Source of the DNA: JACPPO01 sp965262505
Lineage (GTDB): Bacteria; Acidobacteriota; Vicinamibacteria; Vicinamibacterales; UBA2999
DNA length: 36,204 nt
Direction: 5' to 3'
NCBI GenBank assembly: GCA_965262505.1
Contig: CBDHFM010000013.1
Location: 1-36,204 of the forward strand
The notes beneath the pieces are model-generated. The model was not told the origin of the DNA. It ran no database searches and saw nothing but the letters and a program-made list of their open reading frames with translations. Positions 1-9,055 of this stretch are shown piece after piece. The translations under genes were made by a program, and so were the position numbers. Every line of letters begins with the position of its first letter. Position 1 is the stretch's first letter.

Positions 1-102
1 CTCGCGGTGGGCACGGCGGTCGTGCACGGGTGGGGCCCATGAATCGAGCCACGAACGCGTGCTGCATGACCGTGTGGCGCGTGAGTAGCCGCCTCGCCCT
101 CA

Positions 103-126
103 TGTCCCAAACGACCGTTTACGACA
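103..126 (+). other. Resolvase-type recombination site A
   Basis: A 24-bp imperfect palindrome: left half TGTCCCAAACGA, right half CCGTTTACGACA. It matches three other sites at 13382, 14691 and 18823. It is followed two bases later by the ATG of a truncated serine resolvase gene. TGTC...GACA ends are typical of serine resolvase binding sites. This copy has one left-half base (C for G) off the best palindrome. It marks the boundary between the IS/HU cargo module and the plasmid backbone. Confidence 0.6.
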
Positions 127-127
127 C

Positions 128-154
128 ATGCTGATCGGCTACGCCCGCGTCTCG
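128..154 (+). pseudogene. Serine resolvase gene start, truncated after ~9 codons
   Basis: The translation MLIGYARVS is the conserved N-terminus of Tn3/Hin-type serine recombinases, in which the nucleophile is the Ser of the YxRVS motif (residue 9 here). Resolvase similarity stops right after that serine, and the sequence runs directly into the decayed replication gene on the other strand. The fragment sits just after site A, as resolvase genes usually sit beside their res site. The same start occurs at 14716 and 18848. It cannot encode a working enzyme. Confidence 0.65.
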
Positions 155-159
155 CGCCT

Positions 160-835
160 GGGCTGGTGGAAGCTGTCGGTAAAGCTGTTTTCACGTGAGC
201 TGTATCGGGCACTTCAACGCGAATGGCCGGTAGGTGAGCCACAGGTAGAGGTCGAGGCCGAGCGGCGACCGCTTCATCGCGCGCCAGGGTGTTCAGGTCG
301 ATCGGGATCGGGCAGCGGATGATCTCATTGAAGAAGTCCTCGCCAAGCTCGATCTTGCTCTCCCAGAGCGAGCGCGCATCCGGCTGGCGCTCGCTCCACC
401 AGAACTCCGTGAGACGGGCAATCGGCGCGTTCAGCGTGGCTTCCCCGCGCGCATCCTCGTAGATGAGCGAGACCGTGCACCCAAACAGCCGCCGCATCTG
501 ATTCCGAAGTCTGGTGTGCTTGTCGCCGCTGGTTCGGTGCAGACCCACGCTAGGAGCAAACGCGGCAGGGTGCCGTAGGGTAATTTGTTGCCGCCGTCTG
601 CCACCATGTAGAGCGTGTACGGCCCGTTGACGCGCTTGAACTCGTGCCGGTTTGTGGGTTGGTGCGCGGCAGCGAGCAGAGCGCGAGCAGCCGAGCCATG
701 AAGCCCAGCTCGGGGTCCGCGTCGCGCGCGGCGACGAGCTGCGTCACCTGGTCGAGCTGCGTGAAGTGTCGCGCCTGGCGGCGAGCTGGCAAAGCGTGCG
801 GCCACCGGTCGCGGAAGAAGACGACTTGGGCCGGC
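160..835 (-). pseudogene. Decayed second plasmid replication initiator (RepA_C family)
   Basis: Read leftward, pieces in different frames line up with the intact RepA at 10675-11661: HFTQLDQVTQLVAARDADP, then GFMARLLALCSLPR, GPYTLYMVADGGNKLPYG, LPRLLLAWVCTE, LRNQMRRLFG, LWESKIELGEDFF and KRSPLGLDLYLWLTYR. There are at least two frameshifts, a deletion of roughly 25 codons after VCTE, and an in-frame stop near the C-terminal end. The N-terminal ~50 residues and the C-terminus are missing. The C-terminal cut coincides with the junction to the resolvase fragment at ~155. Both passes agree in this stretch, so the damage is real and not a sequencing slip. It is probably left over from a past plasmid fusion. 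Confidence 0.75.
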
Positions 836-910
836 GATTCACATTACGATTCCGAAGGTGATGATGAGCCAGTCGGCTCACGTTTTTGTCCAGGTTCAGA
901 TGTGTCACAC

Positions 911-2150
911 ATGATTCGCCGCGCATCAACCCGAAGGGGCGTTTGTCTCGGTCTCGCCCTCACGTCCCTACTGCTTGGGGCCTCGCCCGCGGTCGCTCAG
1001 CAGGAGCCGCCACGATCGATCACCCGTCTCGGGGGCGCAACAACCCGCTTCACCGCGCCGGTCAATGACATCAGCGCGCTCGCCACCACCATGGGCCGGG
1101 CAGCGATTCAAGTCGATCTTGCGACGGTGCTCGAGGCTGCTGGCATGCCTGGCGTGATAATGGACGTGCAGCACAGGCTGGCCGTGGGGCAGGTGACGGC
1201 GGCGACCCTGCCGCCGGGCACGGTTATCGAGTGGATGGCGCTGCGCCGCGCAGGGCCGGAGGTCGTGCGCAATCTTCGCTGGGACGGCGAGGCGCCTCTG
1301 CCGGGCTTCGAGTTCACCGTCGACGACCTCAGCGAGACCTACACCTTCTTTGTGCCCGCGATCTGCGGCAACTTGGCGCTCGTCGGTCGCCAGCCCAGTC
1401 TGGAAGCCGCCCGGCGGGCCGAGGTGGCCCGGCTCGACGCCGCCCGTGAGGACGCCGCACGCGCGGCCGCCCAAGAGGCGGCCCGGCTCGCCGCGGAGTA
1501 CGAGGCTGCTCTGGAGGCCCAGCGTGCGGCGGTGGCGGCGGCTGAGGCCGCGGCGGCCGAGCAGGCGCGCCTCGAGGCCGAGGAGGCTGGCGAGCAGGCG
1601 CGCCTTGCGGCCGAGCAGACGCCGGCTGAGTATTTAGCGGCGCTCGAGCGAAATCTGCGAGTCCGTCCCGTCCTCGCCGGATTCTTCGGCACGCAGCAGC
1701 GGCAGTATGACGACACCGACTCCGCGGGTCTGGGGCGGCTCCCGCTCGAGGTCCCACGCCTTGTTGACGTCCCGGCGTTTTTTCGACTCGCTGCTCGTTG
1801 TCAAGGGGGGCGTCGCGGTGAAGCTGGCCGAGCACGTGGCCTTCGCGCCGGCCGTGGGTGTGGCGGTGAATATAGACGACATCGAGCGCACGTCGCTGTT
1901 CGCCGACGCCGAGATTGACGTCCTGTTCGGACCTGGCGCCTATGTCGGCACTGGCGTGACAGTTCGGGATCTCACGCACATCGACAGCGTCACGGCGGGC
2001 GTACTCCTGACCGCGGGGGTTCCCGTGTGGAAGAGTGACGCGAGGATGGACCAACTCTTGTTCGGCGTTGAGTACCGCTATCTGTACGCTCCTCTGAGCG
2101 ACCCCGACGTGAACTATCAGTTCTGGGTTGGGCTGAAATACGTGCCGTAA
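911..2150 (+). CDS. Coiled-coil outer-membrane-type protein, first-pass copy with frameshift
   Basis: Same gene as 22465-23703, where it is described. In this pass a run of T near 1778-1783 has six T instead of five, which shifts the frame and ends the upstream part at 1918; the rest reads on in another frame to 2150. The five-T version gives one continuous 412-residue protein, so this is most likely a sequence error. The signal peptide beginning at 911 argues for that start rather than the in-frame ATG at 644, which lies inside the replication pseudogene. Confidence 0.7.
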
Positions 2151-2265
2151 CTATTTTCGGTATTACGGCTACTCGAACGCCACGCGGTCATGAAAAGCGC
2201 GTTAGGCCTGGACATACATCTGTCGAAGAGTCGCTGAGCGGTACACGTACTTCGCGCACGGGACA

Positions 2266-5200
2266 CTAGAACTGCAACGTGCCGAGCAGCAGGAGCGCGT
2301 GGGTCCGCGCGGCGGCAAGGTATTGTCGGCGTTCCGCCTCCAGGCTCACGGTTGCCGACTGGCCCACCGCGAGGCGCCCTCCGAGGCGGTAGCCTCGCGC
2401 AGCCTCGCCGACCAGGCTCAGCCCACCATACGGCGTGAGCACGCTCCGGTCTCGCAAGGCCCCGAAGCCGTATCCGAACTCCGCATCGAGACGCGCGCCC
2501 GGCGCGCTATGCAGGTGCGGGTCGGTCGCTCCGCGCTCCCACAGCTGCTGTACGCCGCTCGCACTCTCGCCCCAGGTCGGCATCAGACTCACCGACAGCC
2601 CGCGGCCGCCGGCCTTGGGCGCGAAGCGGACCAGCCCGCCGACACCCCATTCGCGCAGCGTGCCCCTGTGGATCAAGAGCCCGCGGCCGTGGCCCTCGAC
2701 GGTCAGGCCTGCCGCGGGATTCCGGCGCCGGAGTCCGCCCCCCAGCTCCAGGCCGGCTCCGCTTTCCCCGTCGCCGCCGTCATGGCGCAGGCCCACCTCG
2801 CCCCACGGGATCAGCGACGCGCCGGAGGATAAGGTGTGTTGGTAGCTGACCTCGGCGCCCATCCGCAACCGCTGCATGTCCACCGGCGCCGCGTCGAAGG
2901 CCGTACTGGCGCGCGCGACGTGCATCTGCGCCAGCGCCCACTCCCCCTTGAGCCGCACCGTCGTCGCCCCGCGGGTAAGCAGCCGGCCGCTCACACCCAC
3001 CACACACCCGAGTCCAGCGTCGCGGGGCTCGTGAGGACGTTCCCGGCCGCCGCATCCACGACCCGCAGGTCCCCCCAGGCATGACCGACCGTTCCCCACA
3101 CGTCCAGGTCGGGCAACACCGACCAGGCGAGGTAGGGATGAATGCTGACCAGCCCCAATGCGTATGTGCCGCGACCGGCGTCCAGGTTCCGGCCGCCGCC
3201 CCGATAGTCAAACGAGCCCCTCGACCGGGAAAAGGACACTCCGGCACGAAGGCCGGGGCCGATCCGCGCGTCCGCTCCCGCGTGCCAACTCGACACGGCG
3301 CCGTCCCAGGTAATCCCGCCGCCCCGGCCGCCGCCCCCCAGGTTCTGGTAGTCGGGGCACCACCACGCCGCGAAACGCCCCTCGCCGTCTTCTTCCTCCT
3401 GCGATTGCATCAGGAACAGCGAGTCGTCGAACGCTTGCACCAGCGTCGGCGACTGGACCCCAGGTGCCGCCCACTGGCCGGAGCGAGCCTCTGGTGAGAG
3501 CGCAAGGTGGGCGGATAGTTCCGTCGACGTGCCCCGGGGGACGGACCCAGAGAGCATCTGATCGATGCGGCACCTGACCGCGCTGAACGCCAGCGCCCGG
3601 CCAACCTCCGGCAGGACGACATCGTTGACCACCTCGATACGTCGCTGCGCGTCGTCGGTGATCGTTCCCGTGGCTGTCCCGTCCGCGACCGTTGCTCCCG
3701 CCGGATCGCTTAGCTGCACCGTGAACCCTTCGGTCTCTTCCGCCGTGGCGTCTTCGAGGGTCGGCACCGCGAGGGTCGTGCGCGTCTCGCCCGCGTCGAA
3801 GCGCAGCGTCCCCGACGTCGACGTGTAGTCAACCCCCGCCACGGCCGTCCCGTCCAGCGTCTCGTAGGCGACCGTTACCGCCGCGCCGCTCGCGGCGCTC
3901 AACCGCACGACGAACGCCGCCGACTCGCCTTCGCGCACCGCCGGCGCATCGTCAATCGACAGCCCCGGTGGCTCATCGTCGTCGGTGATCGTTCCCGTGG
4001 CTGTCCCGTCCGCGACCGTCGCTCCCGCCGGATCGCTTAGCTGCACCGTGAACCCTTCGGTCTCTTCCGCCGTGGCGTCTTCGAGGGTCGGCACCGCGAG
4101 GGTCGTGCGCGTCTCGCCCGCGTCGAAGCGCAGCGTCCCCGACGTCGACGTGTAGTCAACCCCCGCCACGGCCGTCCCGTCCAGCGTCTCGTAGGCGACC
4201 GTTACCGCCGCGCCGCTCGCGGCGCTCAACCGCACGACGAACGCCGCCGACTCGCCTTCGCGCACCGCCGGCGCATCGTCAATCGACAGCCCCGGTGGCT
4301 CATCGTCGTCGGTGATCGTTCCCGTGGCTGTCCCGTCCGCGACCGTCGCTCCCGCCGGATCGCTTAGCTGCACCGTGAACCCTTCGGTCTCTTCCGCCGT
4401 GGCGTCTTCGAGGGTCGGCACCGCGAGGGTCGTGCGCGTCTCGCCCGCGTCGAAGCGCAGCGTCCCCGACGTCGACGTGTAGTCAACCCCCGCCACGGCC
4501 GTCCCGTCCAGCGTCTCGTAGGCGACCGTTACCGCCACGCCGCTCGCGGCGCTCAACCGCACGACGAACGCCGCCGACTCGCCTTCGCGCACCGCCGGCG
4601 CATCGTCAATCGACAGCCCCGGTGGCTCATCGTCGTCGGTGATCGTTCCCGTGGCTGTCCCGTCCGCGACCGTCGCTCCCGCCGGATCGCTTAGCTGCAC
4701 CGTGAACCCTTCGGTCTCTTCCGCCGTGGCGTCTTCGAGGGTCGGCACCGCGAGGGTCGTGCGCGTCTCGCCCGCGTCGAAGCGCAGCGTCCCCGACGTC
4801 GACGTGTAGTCAACCCCCGCCACGGCCGTCCCGTCCAGCGTCTCGTAGGCGACCGTTACCAACTTGTCACTCGACGCACTCAGCCGCACGACGAACGCCG
4901 CCGATTCGCCTTCGCGCACCGCCGGCGCATCGTCAATCGACAGCCCCGGTGGCTCATCGTCGTCGGTGATCGTTCCCGTGGCTGTCCCGTCCGCGACGTC
5001 GCTCCCGCCGGATCGCTTAGCTGCACCGTGAACCCTTCGGTCTCTTCCGCCGTGGCGTCTTCGAGGGTCGGCACCGCGAGGGTCGTGCGCGTCTCGCCCG
5101 CGTCGAAGCGCAGCGTCCCCGACGTCGACGTGTAGTCAACCCCCGCCACGGCCGTCCCGTCCAGCGTCTCGTAGGCGACCGTTACCGCCGCGCCGCTCGC

Positions 5201-6294
5201 GGCGCTCAACCGCACGACGAACGCCGCCGACTCGCCTTCGCGCACCGCCGGCGCATCGTCAATCGACAGCCCCGGTGGCTCATCGTCGTCGGTGATCGTT
5301 CCCGTGGCTGTCCGTCCGCGACCGTCGCTCCCGCCGGATCGCTTAGCTGCACCGTGAACCCTTCGGTCTCTTCCGCCGTGGCGTCTTCGAGGGTCGGCAC
5401 CGCGAGGGTCGTGCGCGTCTCGCCCGCGTCGAAGCGCAGCGTCCCCGACGTCGACGTGTAGTCAACCCCCGCCACGGCCGTCCCGTCCAGCGTCTCGTAG
5501 GCGACCGTTACCAACTTGTCACTCGACGCACTCAGCCGCACGACGAACGCCGCCGATTCGCCTTCGCGCACCGCCGACGCATCGTCAATCGACAGCCCCG
5601 GTGGCTCATCGTCGTCGCCGCCGTCACCACCACCACCACCGTCACCACCACCGTCACCACCACCACCGTCACCACCACCACCGCCGCCGTCACCACCACC
5701 ACCACCGCCGCCGTCGATGATCCGTACCGTTACCGGAGCAATGCCGTGCAAGGAAGTCGGGCAATTGGTCTGTTCGTCCCATACCTCGTGGGTGATGTCG
5801 ACGTTGACGGGCTCGTCGTCCGTGGCATATATCGTGACGCTGCGCCACCGCGTCGGCCCGCTGCCATCCTTGTCGATCTGCCAGCCGACCGACGGCACCC
5901 AACGAATGCCCTTCTTCGCGATCACGCCGTCGATGTAGACGACTCCGTCGACGTGCACCCGGACCCACCAGCCGTTGGCCTCCGGCTGTTGGCTGAGCCT
6001 CAGGTAGTACGTGACCGATTCACCTTCCCCGCTGGGCAGATCCAGGTCCAGGCTGCCCACCACTTTCGCTTTGGTCGGGTCCATCGACATCGGGTCCATC
6101 GACAACTGCACTGTCCCGGTCCAGTCGTTGATCGGTGGATCGAGGGCTTGGGCGTGGAGTGACGTGAGGGTCGTGTGCGACACCAACGCAAGAGCGATGA
6201 TGGTGGAGATGACGAGATGCCGCAGACGGGATGGAGCGCCGGTCTCGTAGGGGGCGAGCACGGGACCATTTTGGCAGATCGGCGCGCGGTCCAT
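2266..6294 (-). CDS. Calx-beta adhesin/autotransporter, first-pass copy with three indels
   Basis: Same gene as 23819-27847, where it is described. In this pass it is split by an extra CA in a CA-rich run near 3000-3006, a missing C near 4998 and a missing C near 5311. It therefore reads as four overlapping pieces (about 2266-3099, 2991-4919, 4880-5245 and 5206-6294). All three differences lie in short C or CA runs, and the second pass is uninterrupted, so they are probably consensus errors near the end of the assembly rather than true pseudogenization. Confidence 0.75.
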
Positions 6295-6376
6295 CCCCGC
6301 GCGTGCGGGGGAAACGTGACGACCCGAAACGATCCATGTCGTAACCCCAGTCCATCCCCTCGCGGGCCAGGCCGAC
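6287..6376 (-). CRISPR. Two-repeat type I-E-like CRISPR remnant (first pass)
   Basis: Identical to 27840-27929, where it is described. Repeat 6287-6315, 32-bp spacer 6316-6347, degenerate repeat 6348-6376. Confidence 0.55.
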
Positions 6377-6535
6377 GGTTGGCGGTCAGGGAAGCGTCGA
6401 ACGCACCGGACTGCGACCAGCGCCATGGTCCGCGTTGCGCCCAGTCGGCCGTGGTGCGGCGTCACCGAGCGCGACCAGGAAGTGCAAAACCGGCGTGCAC
6501 GGAGAAGTAGCCGCGTCTGGCGGCTGCTGTGAGCA

Positions 6536-7891
6536 CTACAACTCGATGTCACGGCTGCGCATTCTGTTTTGGATACGGCTCTCAATGAGACCCTCCACGC
6601 GGTCCGGCCGGTCCCCGTCCTTCCGCTTCTGCGCAGCCTCGGGGTGGATCATCGAATAAGTGTTTCCAACTCGCTCGTAACACTGTTGGAGGCGTCGATC
6701 ATTTTGTTGACGTTCTTCAACAGCCCTTCGTATTCGGTGGTCAAGGTCGTGACATGTGCGCCCATTTGTTGTTGTTGCTCCACGAGCGTACTCGCCCACT
6801 CGGTGTGCGCTTTCCGCTCTTGTGCGGATTGATCGGCTAACCGCCGCACGTGCGCTCCCAAGCTCGCGACCTGATCGCCAAGCCGCGTCTGCTCCCGTGC
6901 GTACTGCTCGGCCCACTGCCGCACCTGCTTGCCCAAGCTCTCGACCTGCGCGGACAGCTCTTTCTGCTCCTGCGCGTATTGCTCGGCCAGCTTGCTGTAC
7001 TCGTGCGTCAACCGCTCTTCGAACTCGGTCATAGGTCTCCTGCAGCCGCGCCCCGACCGCGGCGATCTCCTGCTCCAACCGCTCCACTTGCCGACGGTCG
7101 GCGTCCCGCTCGGCCCGGGCGGTGGCGGTCCGCTGCTCAACGGCCTCCGCCTGGGCGACCGTCGCCGACGCCCTGCCACGGTCCTTCAGATACTGCCCAG
7201 GGCCGCGGTGGACGTTCGGCTCCCGGCTCAGCTCGGCCGCCCGCTCAAGGTCGCCCTCGCGGTGGGCCGCGTCGCGCCGATCGGGCAGGCTGCGGCCGTC
7301 GATCCGTTCCTCACGGCCCGCCTGCTCCAGCGCCCGATTCGCCGTCTGCTCCCACGCCTGGCGGGTCGTGTCCAGCCAATCCCCGGCCTTGGCCGCCCGG
7401 CTCTTGCGCGCCCCGCCACGCTCCGGGGCCGTGGGGTTGTGCCGCTTGAACCATTGCTCCTCGCTGCGCGCGATCCCGTCATTGCCGCGCTCCGAGAACA
7501 TCAGGTGCGCGTGGGGGTTGTCCTCCTTGTCGGGGGTCTCTGCCGCGCCCTTGTGGAGGGCGAGCGTATAGGGCAGCCGCTCCCCGCCGCATACCCGCTC
7601 GGCGAACGCGCCGGCGAGCTCCCGCCGCCCGCCCGCGTCCAGTTCGCGCGGTAGGGCGAACTGGATCTCGCTGTAGAGCCGCCCGTTGGCGCGCTCATGC
7701 GCGTCCGCCGCCTGCCAGTAGGCGTGCGGGTCGTCCTGCGCCCACGCGGGCATGTGGCCGTGTTCCACATGCTCGCGTTCCTCGCGGTCCGCGGCATAGC
7801 GCCCCTCGCGCTCGATGTACTCATTCTTGGCGCAGGCGGACTGCCCACTGGCGCGGGAACCGAAACCCACCTTGAGGTGATAGACCGCCAC
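6536..7891 (-). CDS. mobA: MobA/MobL-family (MOBQ) relaxase
   Basis: This 451-residue protein nicks one strand at oriT and pilots the plasmid into a recipient through a helper's type IV secretion system. The N-terminal relaxase domain spans about residues 1-200. It has Tyr25 in NEYIEREG as a candidate catalytic tyrosine, and the metal-binding histidines His113 and His127/His129 in NPHAHLMFSER, the MobA/MobL three-His signature. From about residue 200 the protein is a long Arg/Ala/Glu-rich helical tail with repeated RxGxELGxAxAAV segments. The start is GTG (GTGGCGGTCTATCAC), 34 bp from the oriT hairpin, and no strong ribosome site is seen. It is divergent from the accessory gene at 8025. Its 3' third overlaps another plausible reading frame (6649-7032). 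No primase or coupling protein is visible, so it is mobilizable rather than self-transmissible. Confidence 0.9.
   Translation of the reverse strand: MAVYHLKVGFGSRASGQSACAKNEYIEREGRYAADREEREHVEHGHMPAWAQDDPHAYWQAADAHERANGRLYSEIQFALPRELDAGGRRELAGAFAERVCGGERLPYTLALHKGAAETPDKEDNPHAHLMFSERGNDGIARSEEQWFKRHNPTAPERGGARKSRAAKAGDWLDTTRQAWEQTANRALEQAGREERIDGRSLPDRRDAAHREGDLERAAELSREPNVHRGPGQYLKDRGRASATVAQAEAVEQRTATARAERDADRRQVERLEQEIAAVGARLQETYDRVRRAVDARVQQAGRAIRAGAERAVRAGRELGQAGAAVGRAVRTGADAAWRSGRELGSARAAVSRSIRTRAESAHRVGEYARGATTTNGRTCHDLDHRIRRAVEERQQNDRRLQQCYERVGNTYSMIHPEAAQKRKDGDRPDRVEGLIESRIQNRMRSRDIEL
6649..7032 (-). CDS. Coiled-coil protein nested out of frame inside mobA
   Basis: A 127-residue frame lies wholly inside mobA in a different register. 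Its ATG is preceded by GGAG four bases upstream. The product is almost entirely heptad-like: AEQYAQEQKELSAQVESLG, then KQVRQWAEQYAREQTRLG and GAHVRRLADQSAQERKAH. It ends in a polar segment with VTTLTTEYEGLLKNVNKMID. That composition is balanced and protein-like, whereas mobA over the same bases is Arg/Ala-rich. RSF1010 is known to carry mobB overlapping mobA in another frame, so a nested mobilization gene has precedent, though no homology to MobB is claimed. Alternatively a real frameshift fused this coiled coil to the relaxase, but both passes read the same. Function unknown. Confidence 0.55.
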   Translation of the reverse strand: MTEFEERLTHEYSKLAEQYAQEQKELSAQVESLGKQVRQWAEQYAREQTRLGDQVASLGAHVRRLADQSAQERKAHTEWASTLVEQQQQMGAHVTTLTTEYEGLLKNVNKMIDASNSVTSELETLIR

Positions 7892-7922
7892 GCCAGATCA
7901 CGCTGTTCGTCGTGCTGACGCA

Positions 7923-7966
7923 CGCCGTTTCTCGCAGAGAAACGGGAATAGTGCGCCCTCACCTAT
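7923..7966 (+). other. oriT: Origin of transfer (oriT), RSF1010/R1162 type
   Basis: A perfect 9-bp inverted repeat, CCGTTTCTC-GCA-GAGAAACGG (7925-7945), is followed by GAATA and then GTGCGCCCTC (7951-7960). This matches the arrangement of the RSF1010/R1162 oriT: a hairpin of the form GTTTCTC-n-GAGAAAC, a short spacer, then TGCGCCCT, which holds the nick site. It lies in the 127-bp gap between the divergent relaxase and accessory genes, as expected for a MOBQ plasmid. Confidence 0.88.
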
Positions 7967-8024
7967 CGTTCGGGTTCTTAGTCGGTGCATAGTCGATGCC
8001 GTATTTGAATCATAGACGGTGGCG

Positions 8025-8636
8025 ATGATACCGTCTACCGAGATGGAGCCACAAGACGAACTGCAGCAACTCCTTGAGCGGCAAGCCGCCCTCAAGCAGG
8101 AACTCACGGCGAAGAAAACAGCGCTCCAGGAGGCCCAACGCCGCCAGCGCACCACCCTCACCCGTCAGATCCGCCGCGCCCAGGCCCGCCTCTCCGCCGC
8201 CGACCGCAAGCGCCGCACCCGCCGCTTGATCCTCCTGGGCGCCTACCTCGACCGCCGCATGGACACCGAGGCCGCACTGAAGGCGGACGTCATGGCGAGC
8301 CTCAATGAGTCCTTGGAGCGCGACCGGGACCGGGCACTGTTCGGTGACGACCTGCGCCCCCCGTCGTCTGATGCGCCGCCCGCCGCCGCCCTGGACCCCG
8401 ACCCGCAGACACCGCCGATCGAGGGGTGGACGCCCCGCCAGCTCGAGCCGGGGGTGTGGGGCGCGGTGCTCGACGGCGCGCCGGCGGCCGCCCTCTCCGC
8501 GAGCGACCAGCTGCGCGGCACGCCAATCCGCGTCACCGACAGACGGGGCGACACCTGGACCACGACCGTCCAGGATGTCGTCAGCCGACGCGACACCGAG
8601 ATCGTGGTCACGACAAGCGGCCGGCCGAGCCGGTGA
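8025..8636 (+). CDS. Mobilization accessory protein (MobC/TraD-like)
   Basis: About 203 residues. Residues ~5-65 form a charged helical region (ELQQLLERQAALKQELTAKK, then RRQRTTLTRQIRRAQARLS), followed by RKRRTRRLILLGAYLDRRM. The last segment resembles the Lys/Arg-rich helix followed by LILLGA that is seen in small relaxosome proteins encoded opposite MOBQ relaxases. From about residue 105 a Pro/Ala/Asp-rich linker leads to a C-terminal segment (QLRGTPIRVTDRRGDTWTTT) not seen in the short family members, so the protein is about twice their length. Likely role: oriT binding to assist MobA. Start uncertain among GTG 8019, ATG 8025 and ATG 8043; none has a clear ribosome site. Confidence 0.65.
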   Translation: MIPSTEMEPQDELQQLLERQAALKQELTAKKTALQEAQRRQRTTLTRQIRRAQARLSAADRKRRTRRLILLGAYLDRRMDTEAALKADVMASLNESLERDRDRALFGDDLRPPSSDAPPAAALDPDPQTPPIEGWTPRQLEPGVWGAVLDGAPAAALSASDQLRGTPIRVTDRRGDTWTTTVQDVVSRRDTEIVVTTSGRPSR

Positions 8637-8692
8637 GGCCACGGAGGGAGAGTCTCGACCGCGGCCGACAGGGTGTCCCTGCCGGCCATCAC

Positions 8693-8715
8693 GGCCCGCT
8701 GAGCCGCAGCGGGCC
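8693..8715 (+). terminator. Hairpin downstream of the mobilization accessory gene
   Basis: An 8-bp GC-rich perfect stem, GGCCCGCT / AGCGGGCC, with a 7-base loop lies 56 bp after the stop codon. There is no T tract, so termination is a guess; it could also protect the mRNA 3' end. Confidence 0.4.
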
Positions 8716-8766
8716 GCGTGGGTCACCCATCAGGCCGGAGCGTCAGCGGAGGGGGCGCGGAGCGCC

Positions 8767-8817
8767 TTGACGCGCCTGGCGCGCGGAGGCTATCCGGGCT
8801 CTTTTCGTGGTGGGTGT
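8767..8817 (+). repeat. 51-bp dispersed repeat, copy 1
   Basis: About 39 of 51 bases match 18586-18636, with the block GGCTATCCGGGC fully conserved. A shorter relative lies at 19692-19725. It begins TTGACG, like a -35 box, with TATCCG 18 bases further on, but no gene starts just downstream. Role unknown. Confidence 0.45.
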
Positions 8818-8909
8818 GACTATCCCAGCACCTGCGTGATGCTGAAACACGATCTGACGCCGGTGGCGGGTGACGCGGTCGGTCGACGTGAGGCAGAGTA
8901 ATCGCATCT

Positions 8910-9032
8910 CCCCGTACGCGAACATCCGTGCGGCCACCTACGTGACTTCGCCCACTCTCTCAGGCAGCGTCGCCGGAGACTGACATGAGCCGTGCTCGAC
9001 GACGCGGGCGGCGCGGACGTTCGCGTACGGGG
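8910..9032. mobile_element. 123-bp inverted-repeat mini-element
   Basis: The ends are 22-bp inverted repeats (8910-8931 and 9011-9032) with two mismatches, each reading CCCCGTACGCGAAC inward. The interior of ~79 bp has no gene. It sits between two convergent genes. Size and structure suggest a MITE-like or Tn3-derived mini-element (TIME type); the several resolvase gene fragments on this plasmid make a Tn3-type origin plausible. No target duplication is visible. A bidirectional terminator is the alternative. Confidence 0.45.
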
Positions 9033-9055
9033 GTTGGTCGTTGTCGTTCGGCGTT

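Noticed and set aside
644..910. Upstream extension of the coiled-coil outer-membrane protein to ATG 644
   Set aside because: It runs antisense through the replication pseudogene and would bury a clean signal peptide that begins at ATG 911.
3654..5616. Regular 327-bp repeats as a CRISPR-like or satellite array
   Set aside because: The period is 109 codons and the units encode Calx-beta domains in one frame; it is a protein repeat.
5613..5720. CACCAC/CCGTCA simple repeat as a regulatory microsatellite
   Set aside because: On the coding strand it is the Gly/Asp linker of the adhesin, in frame and the same in both passes.
7020..7660. Several long rightward open frames opposite mobA
   Set aside because: Pro/Arg/Leu-rich shadows of a GC-rich gene, with no ribosome sites and no family resemblance.
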